Below, piece by piece: positions 1 through 11,600 of a stretch of DNA of 64,000 nucleotides. Made by a program: the position numbers and the translations under genes. The DNA lies in contig CM055817.1 of NCBI GenBank assembly GCA_029582265.1, positions 27,956,258 through 28,020,257 of the forward strand, in the 5' to 3' direction. Each line of letters opens with the position of its first letter. The stretch's first letter is position 1. The notes under the pieces are model-generated. The model searched no databases and was not told where the DNA came from. It saw only the letters and a program-made list of their open reading frames with translations. Origin of the DNA: Zoroaster sp. YZ-2022 (Eukaryota > Echinodermata > Asteroidea > Forcipulatida > Zoroasteridae).

Positions 1-500
1 ATATACATTTTCTAATGAGTACAGAAAGAAAGGGGTGAAGGTCTCTGGCACACTTTTGAAAAATTTATAAAAATGTCGATTTGTTTAAAGGGTCGATGAA
101 GTGTGTTTTTGTTTTACGCTAGGCGGCATGGTCTGGTGCGTCGGGTTGTCACGCTGTACATAATATACAATCACTTCTAGATTCCCGAGAGGAAAAAGCA
201 AACAAAAGTTTTCATGGTTTGCTAATATGCCTTTTTAAGCCATTATTGCTTGCCATCATTGTTGCCACTAGATAATAAAACAGTCATGAACTGCTAGCGA
301 CGTGTGTACACATGACTAAAGTAGTAAACTTGTACTTTCAAGCACCGATCATCACCAGCCCGGCCATGCCTGCGGTACCAACAAACGGACGCAGAGAAAA
401 TGGACAAAGGGCAAATACACTCACTGGCCAAAATTATTGCAACATGCTCAAAATAACACTTTACAGTAACAGGTGAGATGATCATTTAATCCGATTTAAT
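1..500. other. Unassigned non-coding stretch
   Basis: I see no exon, RNA gene or repeat with recognisable ends here. The only open frames are short and without family resemblance. Confidence 0.4.
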
Positions 501-504
501 CGAT

Positions 505-1797
505 CGTGTATTTCATTTAATTTAATTTCATTTATTATTTCACAGGGCAGAAACAATCACAAACACAATGGTAAAAAAATAATTAGAGAAAAATATAAAA
601 TACATATACATGATAAAAATAAGGTAAACATGACAAAATGTTGACAGCACCCCTGTATGATTACCAAAATGCGAACCAAATCACAATCTAGTGGCTCTCC
701 ATAATGCTGCCAAACATAATCAAACAATATAATAAAAATATAATTTCATAAAGCCAAATAAAAATCAATCCAAGGGATTAAAAACAAGTACAAACAAAAT
801 AAAACAACAAAAAGGAACATAAAGCATTAGTACAGAGTGTTATGTTGGCAAGTCCAAATTTGTACCTGGGGACAGGATATGTTTACGCAGTTCAGTTATG
901 AAAGGTAATAAACCAGATATGATTAACTCCTTAACATTTAAAGGCAGACCTTCCCACAATCTAGGAAATCTGGAGAAGAGTGAATGATGTAAAGCATTTG
1001 TTCTTGATCTCTGGTGATGAAATTTAATAGTTTCGACATGTCTAGTGTTAACTTTAATATACCTGTGAACATCAATATCAAAGCAATTATACAAACACTT
1101 TATAACAAATGAAAAAAAATGGTAATCCTAATTGAATACATCTAGCTGGGTAACTTATTTCATTATCAGGGTTAATAGTGGTTCTTCTTGGAAGTCCAAG
1201 ACAAGACCGAGTAAAACGCCTTTGAACTCTTTCTAAAGTCTCCTGGTGAGTGCGAAGGCACGGACACCAAACAGGGGATGCATACTCAAGAATTGGCCGA
1301 CAAAGAAAACAATATAATTTAACAAGTATGTCAGGATCTTTGCTCTTAACAACCTTTCTATAATAAAACCAGATAATTTGGATGTTTTACATACAATACT
1401 ATTAATGTGAGGTTTCCAGTCAAGATCACGTGAAATAATGACGCCGAGGTATTTATAACTATTAACAATTTCAAGAGTATCAGACCCCATTTTGTAAATA
1501 GGTTGAAATGGATGTTTAGACCGTGTTACTGTCATAAGTTTACATTTCTTTACATTGAGAGACATATGATTGAGATTACACCATGTTATTATGTTATTTA
1601 AATCATTTTGAAGAATAACCGAGTCTACCTCATGTCTAATAGCCCTGTACAAGACTGTATCATCAGCATATTGTCTCAGGTGAGACTGAACACAAAAAGG
1701 AAGGTCAAATGCAAAGATATTAAATAATAAAGGTCCGAGAACTGACCCTTGGGGCACTCCAGAGTGAATTGGTGCCCAGTTAGACTGGGAACCTTGA
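505..1797 (-). mobile_element. 5'-truncated non-LTR retrotransposon (LINE), reverse transcriptase relic
   Basis: Read on the minus strand, 1757-1233 encodes the palm part of a non-LTR reverse transcriptase: [15 protein letters not shown], then the catalytic box QYADDTVLY near 1665, then NVKKCK and YLGVIIS motifs. A second piece (1094-840) matches the usual C-terminal end (R..LWEGLP). A frameshift or stop separates the two, so it is dead. The 3' end appears to lie in the TTTCATTTAATTTAATTTCA-like tract near 505-540, which would be the tail. Endonuclease and the N-terminal RT are missing, as expected of 5' truncation. The clade (CR1/L2/Jockey-like) is not resolved. Confidence 0.8.
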
Positions 1798-1938
1798 AAG
1801 ATAACCCTTTTTATTACACAGCAAGAATAGTAAAAAAAACATTGACTTCAAAACACAGGCACTTTCAAGACGTGTTAAGTAGTGTAAATAAAATAAAATA
1901 AATTATTGTAACACAGTTCTCCAAACTGAACTTTGGTG

Positions 1939-2793
1939 TGTTACATACACACACAAACCGCAAGTGTTAGATAATCTGTGCGTGACCGCGTGTTGACCCC
2001 AAAGGGGGCGGGATTATGTTTACAGGTTATGACTAGAACGTTCTGGAAGTTTCTTTTTGAAAATGATGTAATTTTCAGAAATTTCTAGAAGTGAAGTGAA
2101 GAAGAAATCTCTAGTATTTTCTAGAAGGGATTAAAAACTATAAATACGGGCAGGTAGAGGATTTTAAATAGGACTTGAGCAAACCAAGACTTCGGTAAAC
2201 AGGACTTGATGAGACTATATCGATACTTCAGTGTACACCAGCTAGGACCTGTGATGTTGCTTATGACTCGCCTGAGGACTGTTTTGACAAAGTTCGTCTT
2301 GACCGAGTGAACTGTCTAAGAGCTGAATTTAATTCCGGAAGAGACATTTTGTGAACTAAATCTACAGTTCAGTATTTTTGGGATTTCTTCTTTCCCATAT
2401 TTTTGTCACGGTAGTCGACTTGCGTCCCCGTGGTTTCGTCTATTTCCGGCCGTTTGTTGGAGGCGAATTCGCCCCACGCCCAGCTCTATTTACACCGTGT
2501 CAGAGAACTGTTTTTGTGTCGTTTTCGCTGGAGCCTGCTCAGTCCTCGCCCGTAAGATCTTCTTATTTAGTATAAGATCTTTTCTTAATGTACACTTGTT
2601 TACCCTAATCATTGTACGCTTGTTAAACCCATCGATATTTGAAGCGGTTGATATTTTCAGTATTAAATCACTTTGTTTCTTTGTTCTTTATATCAGTGTG
2701 ACCTTGTTTGATTTCTTTGTTGCATCTGAGAAAATTCAGGCTTTTTGAGTAATTTGCATTCACGGATAGTTTGAAGGTTTTCGGATCGTAACA
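1939..2793 (+). mobile_element. Solo LTR, copy 1 (855 bp), 4-bp target duplication
   Basis: The block begins TGTTAC and ends GTAACA, the short terminal inverted repeats of an LTR. It is flanked by GGTG on both sides (1935-1938 and 2794-2797), a 4-bp target-site duplication. A TATA box (TATAAATA, 2139-2146) lies inside. The same sequence occurs in opposite orientation at 16116-16960. No internal retroelement sequence adjoins, so this is a solo LTR left by LTR-LTR recombination. The short open frame at 2378-2575 is repeated in copy 2, but I do not regard it as a gene. Confidence 0.88.
2139..2146 (+). promoter_or_regulatory. TATA box of solo LTR copy 1
   Basis: TATAAATA lies about 200 bp into the LTR and is conserved at the mirror position in copy 2 (16752-16759). 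It could still start transcription to the right. Confidence 0.5.
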
Positions 2794-2797
2794 GGTG

Positions 2798-3830
2798 TTG
2801 CAATACTTATGGCCAGTGAGTGCATAATATTATTATCCAATAGGCATACTTTATCGTTTACACTGTTAAAACGGTCTATTTCAAAGGCCCTTTATTAAAC
2901 CTATTTCCCTCCCATATTCCAAGCAGGGTTCTCGAAATGATAGCCCGGAGAAACGATTGCGCAGTTGTTATCAGTGGATTGCTAATGGAAAGCAAGACGT
3001 ATATATAAAGTAATATTCGGTCACATTTTTACATGAAATGTTTCGGTGTTAAATCCCACAAAGGGATGACATATTTGCGTGGAATATATTATCAAATAAG
3101 TAAAATAATGTTAAAATTAATTGCTGTCCCTCTGAAATCTAAAACAAATCGAATGAATGAATACGAAACAACTGAATGCGTTTTTATTATTTTATAGATT
3201 GTTTTTTTTAAATTGTTTTATTTTGATCAAAAGAAATTAAGGATGCTTTTAGAAGCATTTTCTTCACTAACATTACAATTATTGGATTTATATCACAAAC
3301 TTCTTCAAATTGTTTAACAATAATTATATCTTGAAAATAATCTTCAGCTGCAATAATACAACACTCAATTATGGTAATTTCAAATGAGCAAAAATGCAAT
3401 TAAATGACTATAAATCGTGAATTATCCGCGTTCCAATAAGAAGTCAGTATTTTGATGACGTCATACATGTTTTAAAAAAGGGAAACTTCCATTGACATTT
3501 GCGGGTCCGAAAACATATGCGTCTAATATTCCTTCATAAAAATGGACAATTTACTTTGGGCGCAGTTGGGTCCCACCCTAACCCGCTGTGCGTTAGTGGG
3601 TGAGGCAAGAACAAATTAAAATTGTTTCTCACCCAACCCAAGAATGTCATCAATTGCCGTTGTTCAACCATTTTTATGTGTCTATTACATGGTAGCAGGC
3701 CTCTATAGTATGCCTGGTACGGCGTTCCATACACGGTACGGTGCATTCCTCATTAGACAAATTCTGCATCCAATGCTGACAAATAAATAAACAAACAAAC
3801 AAACAAACACCCCAGCACCCCAACAAACAA
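2798..3830. other. Unassigned AT-rich stretch
   Basis: No exon with LDLa, CUB or signal-peptide character was recognised here, although the missing first exon(s) of the plus-strand receptor could be hidden in or left of this stretch. Open frames are short and unlike known families. Confidence 0.35.
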
Positions 3831-3836
3831 ACAATC

Positions 3837-4345
3837 AAACCAATCGAACCAATCGAACCAATCGAACCAATCGAACCAATCGAACCAATCGAACCAATCG
3901 AACCAATCGAACCAATCGAACCAATCGAACCAAATCGAACCAAATCGAACCAAATCGAACCAAATCGAACCAAATCGAACCAAATCGAACCAAATCGAAC
4001 CAAATCGAACCAAATCGAACCAAATCAAACCAAACCATATCAAATCAAATCAAACCAAACCATATCAAATCAAATCAAATCAAACCAAACCATATCAAAC
4101 CAAATCAAACCAAATCAAACCAAACCAAATCAAACCAAACCAAATCAAATCAAACCAAACCAAACCAAATCAAGTCAAATCAAGCCAAATCAGTCAAATC
4201 AGTCAAACCCAACCCAACCTAACCCAACTCAATGATAAAAATCATAAAAATCATAAAAAATCATAACAAAATCATTACAAAATCATAAAAAATCATACAA
4301 ATCATAAAAAATCATACAAATCATACAAATCAAAAAAATCATTCA
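3837..4345. repeat. Degenerating satellite: 9-bp, 10-bp, then AT-rich units
   Basis: From 3837 a 9-bp unit (AATCGAACC) repeats, then from about 3930 a 10-bp unit (AAATCGAACC), then AAATCAAACC variants to about 4220, then ATCATAAAA-type repeats to about 4345. The 9-bp unit keeps frames open on the minus strand and produces Gly-Ser-Ile and Trp-Phe-Asp repeat peptides, which are artefacts. The shift in unit length along the array records stepwise expansion. Confidence 0.95.
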
Positions 4346-4987
4346 AATAACAATTCGTTCCAAGCCCACCCTCTTCTCTACCGTCAGAGGTCTGTCCTAA
4401 GGAGTTGTTTATTTATTTATTTGAATCAAAATTGTAAAAAAAAATTCAACGATGTAGACTGTTTAAACTTTACAATCCCAGGGGTAGAAATTAGGGAGTG
4501 CTGGAAATAACAATTGATAGGAGCTGAACATTTTGTAAAAAGTACGTTTTGTCCCTTTAACTGCTTCTAATCAAGGTTACAATGTTGTTTTAAATTAAAT
4601 TGTTGCAGTTAGCTGCGGATAGGCTGAAGTAGCTTGTAACACATCTAATCTGATCTGCGTCCAAAATAACACGTCTGAAAGAGGACTACCATTGTGCTTT
4701 CCTTCAGGTTTGTTTATCAAGATGTAGACAAGATTTAAATCAAACTAGTTCAACATACGAGCCGCCAAAGGGATAGGGGAAACGATGATGGCATGGCACA
4801 CTAAAAGTACATTAAGGGGTACATTTTTTAGGAGGTGAGCAATTTTACAGTTCCCGAAATCCCATTCCCCGATGTCTGCAAGAGAGCGCGACTGGCTGTT
4901 ATTTCTTTAATGCAGCATACCTCGTCAATGGCTTAGAAATCTAATTAAAAAGGGTCTTCCAAAATTTATTTACTAACGAATTCAAGT

Positions 4988-5062
4988 GGCATGGTAGTCT
5001 AGTGGTTAGAACGCTCGACTTCCATGTAGGTGGTACCGAGATCAAGACTAGGTTCTTTCAAC
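4988..5062 (+). mobile_element. tRNA-derived SINE head (degenerate)
   Basis: TAGTCTAGTGGTTAGAACGC resembles a tRNA A-box region and GGTACCGAGATCAAGACTAGG a decayed B-box/T-arm. Together they look like the 5' tRNA-related head of a SINE. A full cloverleaf cannot be drawn, so it is not a functional tRNA gene. Confidence 0.4.
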
Positions 5063-5330
5063 ATTGTTTAAAGGAAAAAATAAATACAATGCATAAAGTG
5101 GACGAACTAATCCGCAGAAAAAAAATCGCTGAATGGCTCAGAAGATCTAACTGGGGAAACGAATTATTGTTAATACCAACCTGACCGAGACACCTGTATT
5201 GTGTAAAACAAATGTAATAACTTTGCTCAGTTCAGTGATGCAATATTTGTAATTTTTAAATATAAGGTCGAACGATTTTTACGTGGTCTAGGTTAATCTT
5301 AAATATTGAATAAAGTTAATTTTGTTTCAG

Positions 5331-5675
5331 GATTATGCGGTGCAAGAACAATTGATCTAATAAATCATGATTCGTTCAATCTGACGTCTCCTCTCTACCC
5401 TTGGAACTATCCAGCAGACGCCAAATGCAGCTGGCGAGTCTACACTCTTTTAGGAATCAATGTGAACATAGAAGTAGTTTCTTTCCTAACTGAGGCAGCG
5501 CACGACTTGGTACAAATTAATTCGTACGGCCAGGAAAATAAGTCGTTTGCGTTGCATGGAGCGACAAAAGTGCGTTCAATATTGTTGGTGGGGGACAAGA
5601 TTTATTTTTCATTTATTGCTGATTCGACTGTTGAGTATAACGGTTTCCATCTCAGGTTGGCACGCTTTAACGACG
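5331..5675 (+). CDS. Receptor A exon: CUB domain
   Basis: Acceptor TTTGTTTCAG, donor GTAAGT, phase 1 at both ends (345 bp). The 115 residues match CUB: LCGA start, a TSPLYPWNYP strand-turn motif, KCSWRV, and a closing NGFHLRL strand. Only the first cysteine pair is present; the second pair seen in many CUBs is absent. Confidence 0.85.
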
Positions 5676-8600
5676 GTAAGTGGCATCTTATTTGAAAGAA
5701 ATGTACTAACAAATACCGTAAAATAAGGAATCGAGCATAATATCTTTCATAAGGAAACATGGATTGCCAGTATTACATGCTACTAAGATTGTGCTTTGTA
5801 AATTTTGTTTTACAATACGTTTTTATGTGCATTTACCAATGCAAAGCGGAAATTTCATTGGATCCTTGTGAGTTAGCATCAGGGTCTTAAATAATAGTTA
5901 GGAAAGTCCGACAACGTATATAAATAATCTTTGTTCAGATCCTTTTTTCGTAATTTACTATCGATTTACCGGTCAAAGCAATTAGTGGTCGTCATGCATG
6001 GCCGATAGGATAACAACCTCCATTTGTACAGATCACATTCATTGTGTCAACGGTCTGGACTGCGGTGACGGGTCATGCTTACTAAACAGTGCCAGATGTG
6101 ATGGGTTTAAAGATTGTCAAGGAAACGGAATAGACGAACAAAATTGTGGTAAGAACTTAATGTAAAGGCCCATGCTCCTCGGTTTTATATATAAAAAGGG
6201 TCAATACCCAAACAAATTGAGGCATTTGTTACATGGGTGTAATTAGCTAGATTATAATTGTCCTAAAAGAGAAAAGTGGCAATAGAAAACAGGTGGGAAA
6301 GAAATAATGACACTTATGCTAATTTTACCTCGCAATTACCTCCATTCGGAACACGTGAGATTGTATGTCTGGAAGGACCATACCACGCATTTAAAGCATA
6401 ACAAAGCAAAGTGATTACGATCCTATAAAGTGCCCCCCCCCCCACCCCACCACACAATCTCGCCAGTATATTTTTGGTATTCACTGCAGCTTTTAGCGTT
6501 CTTGTTCACTGCAGGTAGCAATGGCCGAAGAGTCTTTTTAGAAAAGGACATTGCGGTGGCACAACAGTCAAGCACTAGCGCTAAAATACCAGCTAAGCAT
6601 ACCCGAAAGCGCACTACCCAAACGCAAACCTGCTGCTTCGAACCATGCCTCGGCGCTTGACCCGTCGACTGCAGTGGACGGTAACTTGCAGGCCACTGTG
6701 AGCCAAATGCAAGAAACAGTTGCATCTCTTGAACATGTCGAGTCGGGCGGGGGCGCTGTTTGCCGCTCCCTATGTCATTGGCATTGCACAGCTAGAATAG
6801 GCTGTAGAGGGCGAAATTTCAGACTTTGAGTCAGTAAATGTTGACAACCATGTACATGAAAGGAGCAATTATGGTGTTTATCGCAATGGCATCGTACCTG
6901 CGCATACCGCCAAATAATGCCTCAGGTTGGTGAAATTCGTAGGGGTATACTGATGCTTCCCTCAATGGTTGGGGAGCACATTGCCCGGCAGTTAACCTGC
7001 AAATTAAACGGAAATGGACCCCCATTTGAAGCAACTTTCCACATACATTATCTGGAATTATTGGCAGTCTATTATGCACTAAGATCCTTTGCTACTCATA
7101 TACACAACAAAACTATTTTGTAATGGTATGCTATGGTATGCATTAATCATATGGGGGGGGGGGGGCTGCCACTCCCCAGCACTCAATACTTTGACTAAGC
7201 AGTTATGGTTTTGGTGTTTACAACAGGGTTTGTGGCTAATGTCATGCCACATTCCTGGCATAAACAATGTTCATGCAGATTCTTTAGCAAGGTCAACAGG
7301 ACCACTTAGAATGGAAGTTGAATAGTAAAGACTTCCAGAACATTTCATTAAAACTGAATATTTCACCCACAATTGATTTATTTGCATCTAGAACCAATGA
7401 CCAGTTCAAACCATATATGTCATTGTTCCCTGACCCTGAGGCAGAAACTTGTGATGCATTTGCATTCTCTTGGAAGATAAAATAATTTATGCTTTCCCTC
7501 CATTTGCTCTTATTGACTCGAGTGCAGCATGACAAGGCTACCGGTATTCTGGTCTTTCCGCTCTGGCAGATGCAACACTGGTTCACAAGGTTACTGTGAC
7601 CACAATAACATATCCAGTAATTATCCCATGAGAACCACCTGCCTCACGCTCCAGAGCGTGCATGCACGTTGGAAAACCAACTAGTAATGACAGCTACCGT
7701 CTTGTCCGGCGATCGCTCGAGACAAGAGGCCTTTCACAGAGTTATATCATCATCATGTAGGCCTGGAAACCAAACACGCAAAAAAACTAAATAAAAACTA
7801 AATAAATAAATAAATAAATAATAAAATTCAACCATATCCAAATGGTTTCACTTCTGTGCTCAACAGACATTGCATCCAATTCATGCCCCTCACTTGTGGA
7901 CAATGGTAGCAAGAATTGCCTTTTCATCTTTACTATGGTCAACAACAGATTCTGTTATCAAGTTTGGGTCTCACCCATTAATTGTACGCTTTATGTGTTT
8001 GGTCTTTAACATTAGACCACCATTACCTACAATCCCGGCCAAAATAGTTGGGACACGGGACAATAAACATACCCTCCCTGTCCCCGCTCCCTGCTCTCCG
8101 CTCTCCCGCTCTCCCCACCAATGTTGTTATCTCCAGCCGGAGCATGGACCGTGCAATGAGAGGCAACATTGTCAGGGGGCCGGGGGGCCCAGCGAGATTT
8201 GACCGGGATTGTAGATACTCCCACCTTTTGGGATATTGGCAAATTATTTGCTCATGTCAGAACCTGTACAATCAATAAGTCTCAAACATTTGACCTTTAA
8301 ACTTAATTGTTTATTTGCACTAACTATACAGGTCCGAGGACACAAACTTTGTCTTTATGTGAGGATTCAAATATGTTAATTGCTTTCAAATGAGCAGGTT
8401 AAGATTAACATCACAAACCAATAAAGAATTCTAAACAGCCAGTTTCAGCTTACCCACAGTATAGTAATCAGAACACTGTTAAGAGTATTTAGAACGTACA
8501 AATCCTATTCGTAGGAGTAATAAACTTTTCATAAGATTTATCCCTCCGCATCAAGGAGTGGGCCCTTCTATCATTGCTCGATGGTTGAAACTGTGCTTAA

Positions 8601-11600
8601 GCAGGTATAGACACTTCGGTTTTTAAGGCCCGTAACCTACGGTCTGCTTCAACATCCGCTAACAAAGGGGTCACAGTGAATGTTATTTTACAGACAGCAA
8701 GTTTGTCAACGGCCACAACATTTCCTAAATTTTACAATAGAAGTAGTTCTGTCAACCACAGGGAACCACAGTCTTTGCCAAGGCAATGCTAAACAAATAT
8801 TAACTTTTATAATTTAGTAAATTGCGGCGCATGGAAGGACAAGGCCAATTAATTTACTGACAGTTCAACAATCCAGGGGCATGAAGTTAAATTACATTAA
8901 GTTAAAATGTCAAATTTAATTTAAATGTATACAAATGTCTCAGTTAATTGAAAAACTAAGATATGATTTGAATATTAAGGTATGCTGATAATCAACGATG
9001 GTTGATAGGTCTAAGTTCTGGTGACAATGTGGATATCTGAAACGAGTATGTATAAACTTAAAGGTGCAAAATCACCTTTTTATACCGTTTCTTTGTAATT
9101 TGTTTGATTAAAAAAGAAGTTGAATCTATCCTGGTGAATTAAAAAGTGACCAAGGAGGTGCAGAGAACCTCCAGATTTGATACTTTTACATGAATGGACT
9201 TGATCTTTTTTTCAAAGTAAATGTGTTACATGCTCTTGAAATTAACAGTAGTCATGATAATTTCATTATTTGTTTCATTATTTGCTTGTGAGTATGAATT
9301 TTGTTTTCTAGCGCACATAACACTGGCCAACTTAAAATCTCACGTGTTCCGAATGGAGGTAATTGTGAGGTCAATTTCCAAATTAAACGAGTGAAACAAA
9401 TTTTATTTGGGATTCTTCCGAATGTTTTACCTGTAATGAGGAATCACGTGACACACCTCCAACTTTACCATACAAGATACAAGCATTTACAGTATAAGTT
9501 GAACAACTTAAAGAGGTTGCATATAGAGGGGCGAGATTGTACTTAAATAGCATAGGGTCGTAATCACTTTCCTTTGTTATGCTTATAATGTGTGGTATAT
9601 TCCTACCAGGCAATACAAACTGACGTGATTGCTCATTACGGTAAAAGATTCAGCAAAATCCCAATCAAACTTCGTTTCATATTATCCCTATTCGGTTATA
9701 CTTTTTTCACCAGATTGGAATCCAAAAGCCAAATATAAACATTATGTGGCCTTGTCGAATCGGGAAACTCTTCTTTGTCAACAAATGAACTTATGCCATA
9801 TATGGGATTTTTAGGATGTTGATCAATTTGAAACTTGGTTTTCCGACTTTTTATTTACATAGAAAATATCACTTGTCCCGAGTTTTATCGCTGCAAAAAA
9901 TCCAGTGAATGTAAGTATCTATTCGAGGTTTGCGATGGACATGTAGACTGCCCTCAAGGAGATGACGAAAAGGAATGTGGTAAGTCTGTGCTTCATCTCT
10001 TGAGGCCATTCATTTACTAGCGCCATATGCTCAACTGCGTCCACAGGGTCTACCTCGTTTTCACTACTGGAACCTGGGGGGAAAGGATTTCCTCAGTGCT
10101 GATTGGTTTAATACTACAAACAAATATGCAAAAAAGTACTGTTTTCTTTTTAAATTTTGTTGATTTATAGCAATATAATATAAAGCCTACTATTTTAAAT
10201 TTTGTTTAATGATTCATAATTTGATTAATTTTTTTATTAAGAAATAATGCCAAATAATGACATAATAAGCCTACATATCTACGGCAGTGCGTAAGTTTCG
10301 AAAGTTGGTAGGTCTAGTTCCGGCCACCCTACTGCGGCACACTATTCTTAAAAGCCATGCATCAGACTATAACATTTTTTTAAAAATACCCAAGTGTTTG
10401 TGAATATTGAAATCGTCCGAAATCGTCGTTTTAGGGAGAGAAAGCAGTGGGATCGAGGAATATCGATACAGCTCAAAAACCTGGGTATGAGGTCGCGATA
10501 AGCTCATCTCGGGCAAGAAGTTCAAGCACGTGCCTTTTAAATTTTCTCTGAAATGTCCGGGACTTATTCAAGTTTCCCAGAATGAAGAATGTTATGCCTT
10601 GCAAAGTTTCAACAGTGTGAAATAAATAGTTTAGAATCAAACTTAAACAAGGTTTAACAAGTTAGGCTTTCTATACAAGTGCATAAAAAGAAACCGGAGG
10701 ATAGCCTAATATAGGCTGTCCCCATCAACGTGCCCAGAATTAGTGATATTGTGGGTCAATAAATAATAGTCGGACACAAACTTTGTTGTGACAATCTCAA
10801 TCAATGGGGTTGGTTTATTATTAACATCACTATTTAACAATAATAACAGGCACTAATAACATGTTTGACAGGAGTGGTAGCGTATAGGTACATGTCAATA
10901 GTTAAACTTATATACTTGTGCTAAGTTCCGAATAGGGTGTACGAATACCAACTATTGGGTACAGTCAGTGGGGACCATCGTTCGTTCATGCGGCTTGTCA
11001 CTCGGTATACGGTACGGGCACTGCTATACCGAGAGACGGGCGGCTGGTCGGTCTCTACGACGGGGACCACCAGGGCTTGACTACACGGGGTGTCTGGACG
11101 GGGCCAGAGTGTGTACCAGACCGCATTAGCTACATGTAGGCGAGCCAATGGCCATATCGATGCCCTGCACCATTGGTTCAACGAACGAGGCTCTGGACCG
11201 TAATAGTTCGGTATATCGCACTGTCATGGACCGGATCGAGTCGCATAGATTTCATTCGGAACCGCACTTCGCCGAGATCAGGAAATCTCGGGGATTATAT
11301 AGAAATCTTGGGCCTAGGAATGAATAAAACATTAGCCTAGTTTAGCGTCTTAGCCAATGAGAAGCTTGGCTTCCGCGTCTAAGGGTAGAAACGGGTGCAA
11401 AATCAGGGTATACAACAGGTCCTTGTTCCATATAAGGTAAGGTATTTGACGAAAGTGAAGTGAGTGACAACTTAGAAAGGAGGGCGTGTTCAAGGGGACG
11501 ATGCTTACTGGGGTGCTAAGCTATTTGTTTGGATGCTAAGCTATTACTGCATGAGGGGAACAGCGGCTGTGCTTGGGTAGGGAGCACTATACACGTGGGC

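Larger units (their letters stand above)
6328..9690 (+). mobile_element. DIRS-like tyrosine-recombinase retrotransposon, internally deleted
   Basis: The element sits in the intron between the two LDLa exons of receptor A. Three features identify DIRS. (1) Plus-strand RNase H-like coding at 6943-7500, with YTDASLNGWGAH, then NVHADSLAR, then DLFASR. (2) A tyrosine-recombinase-like region at 7861-8770. (3) DIRS end topology: 6361-6426 is inverted at 9554-9620 (terminal inverted repeats), while an internal region at 9337-9460 is complementary to the left tip (6328-6361) and to the right tip (9622-9690). At about 3.4 kb it is shorter than intact DIRS elements, and most of the RT palm is gone. Many stops and frameshifts make it a relic. 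The region 6530-6830 may derive from a gag-like frame, but I cannot confirm this. Confidence 0.85.

Noticed and set aside
2378..2575. 65-residue frame also present at 16335-16532
   Set aside because: Both copies lie inside the same solo LTR, and shared sequence explains the shared frame. LTRs of this type are not expected to code.
3674..4043. Long minus-strand frames of Gly-Ser-Ile and Trp-Phe-Asp repeats
   Set aside because: They are translations of the 9/10-bp satellite in different frames, with no start context or domain.
4988..5062. Functional tRNA gene
   Set aside because: A- and B-box-like motifs are present, but the stems do not pair into a cloverleaf; kept only as a SINE remnant.
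5986..6031. Upstream extension of the first LDLa exon of receptor A
   Set aside because: Earlier AG sites give phase 0 or 2 and clash with the CUB exon; the acceptor at 6031 alone keeps phase 1.
10784..11419. Possible minus-strand LTR (TGTTG...CAACA with CCAAT and TATA)
   Set aside because: No matching target duplication and no second copy in the window; too weak to call.
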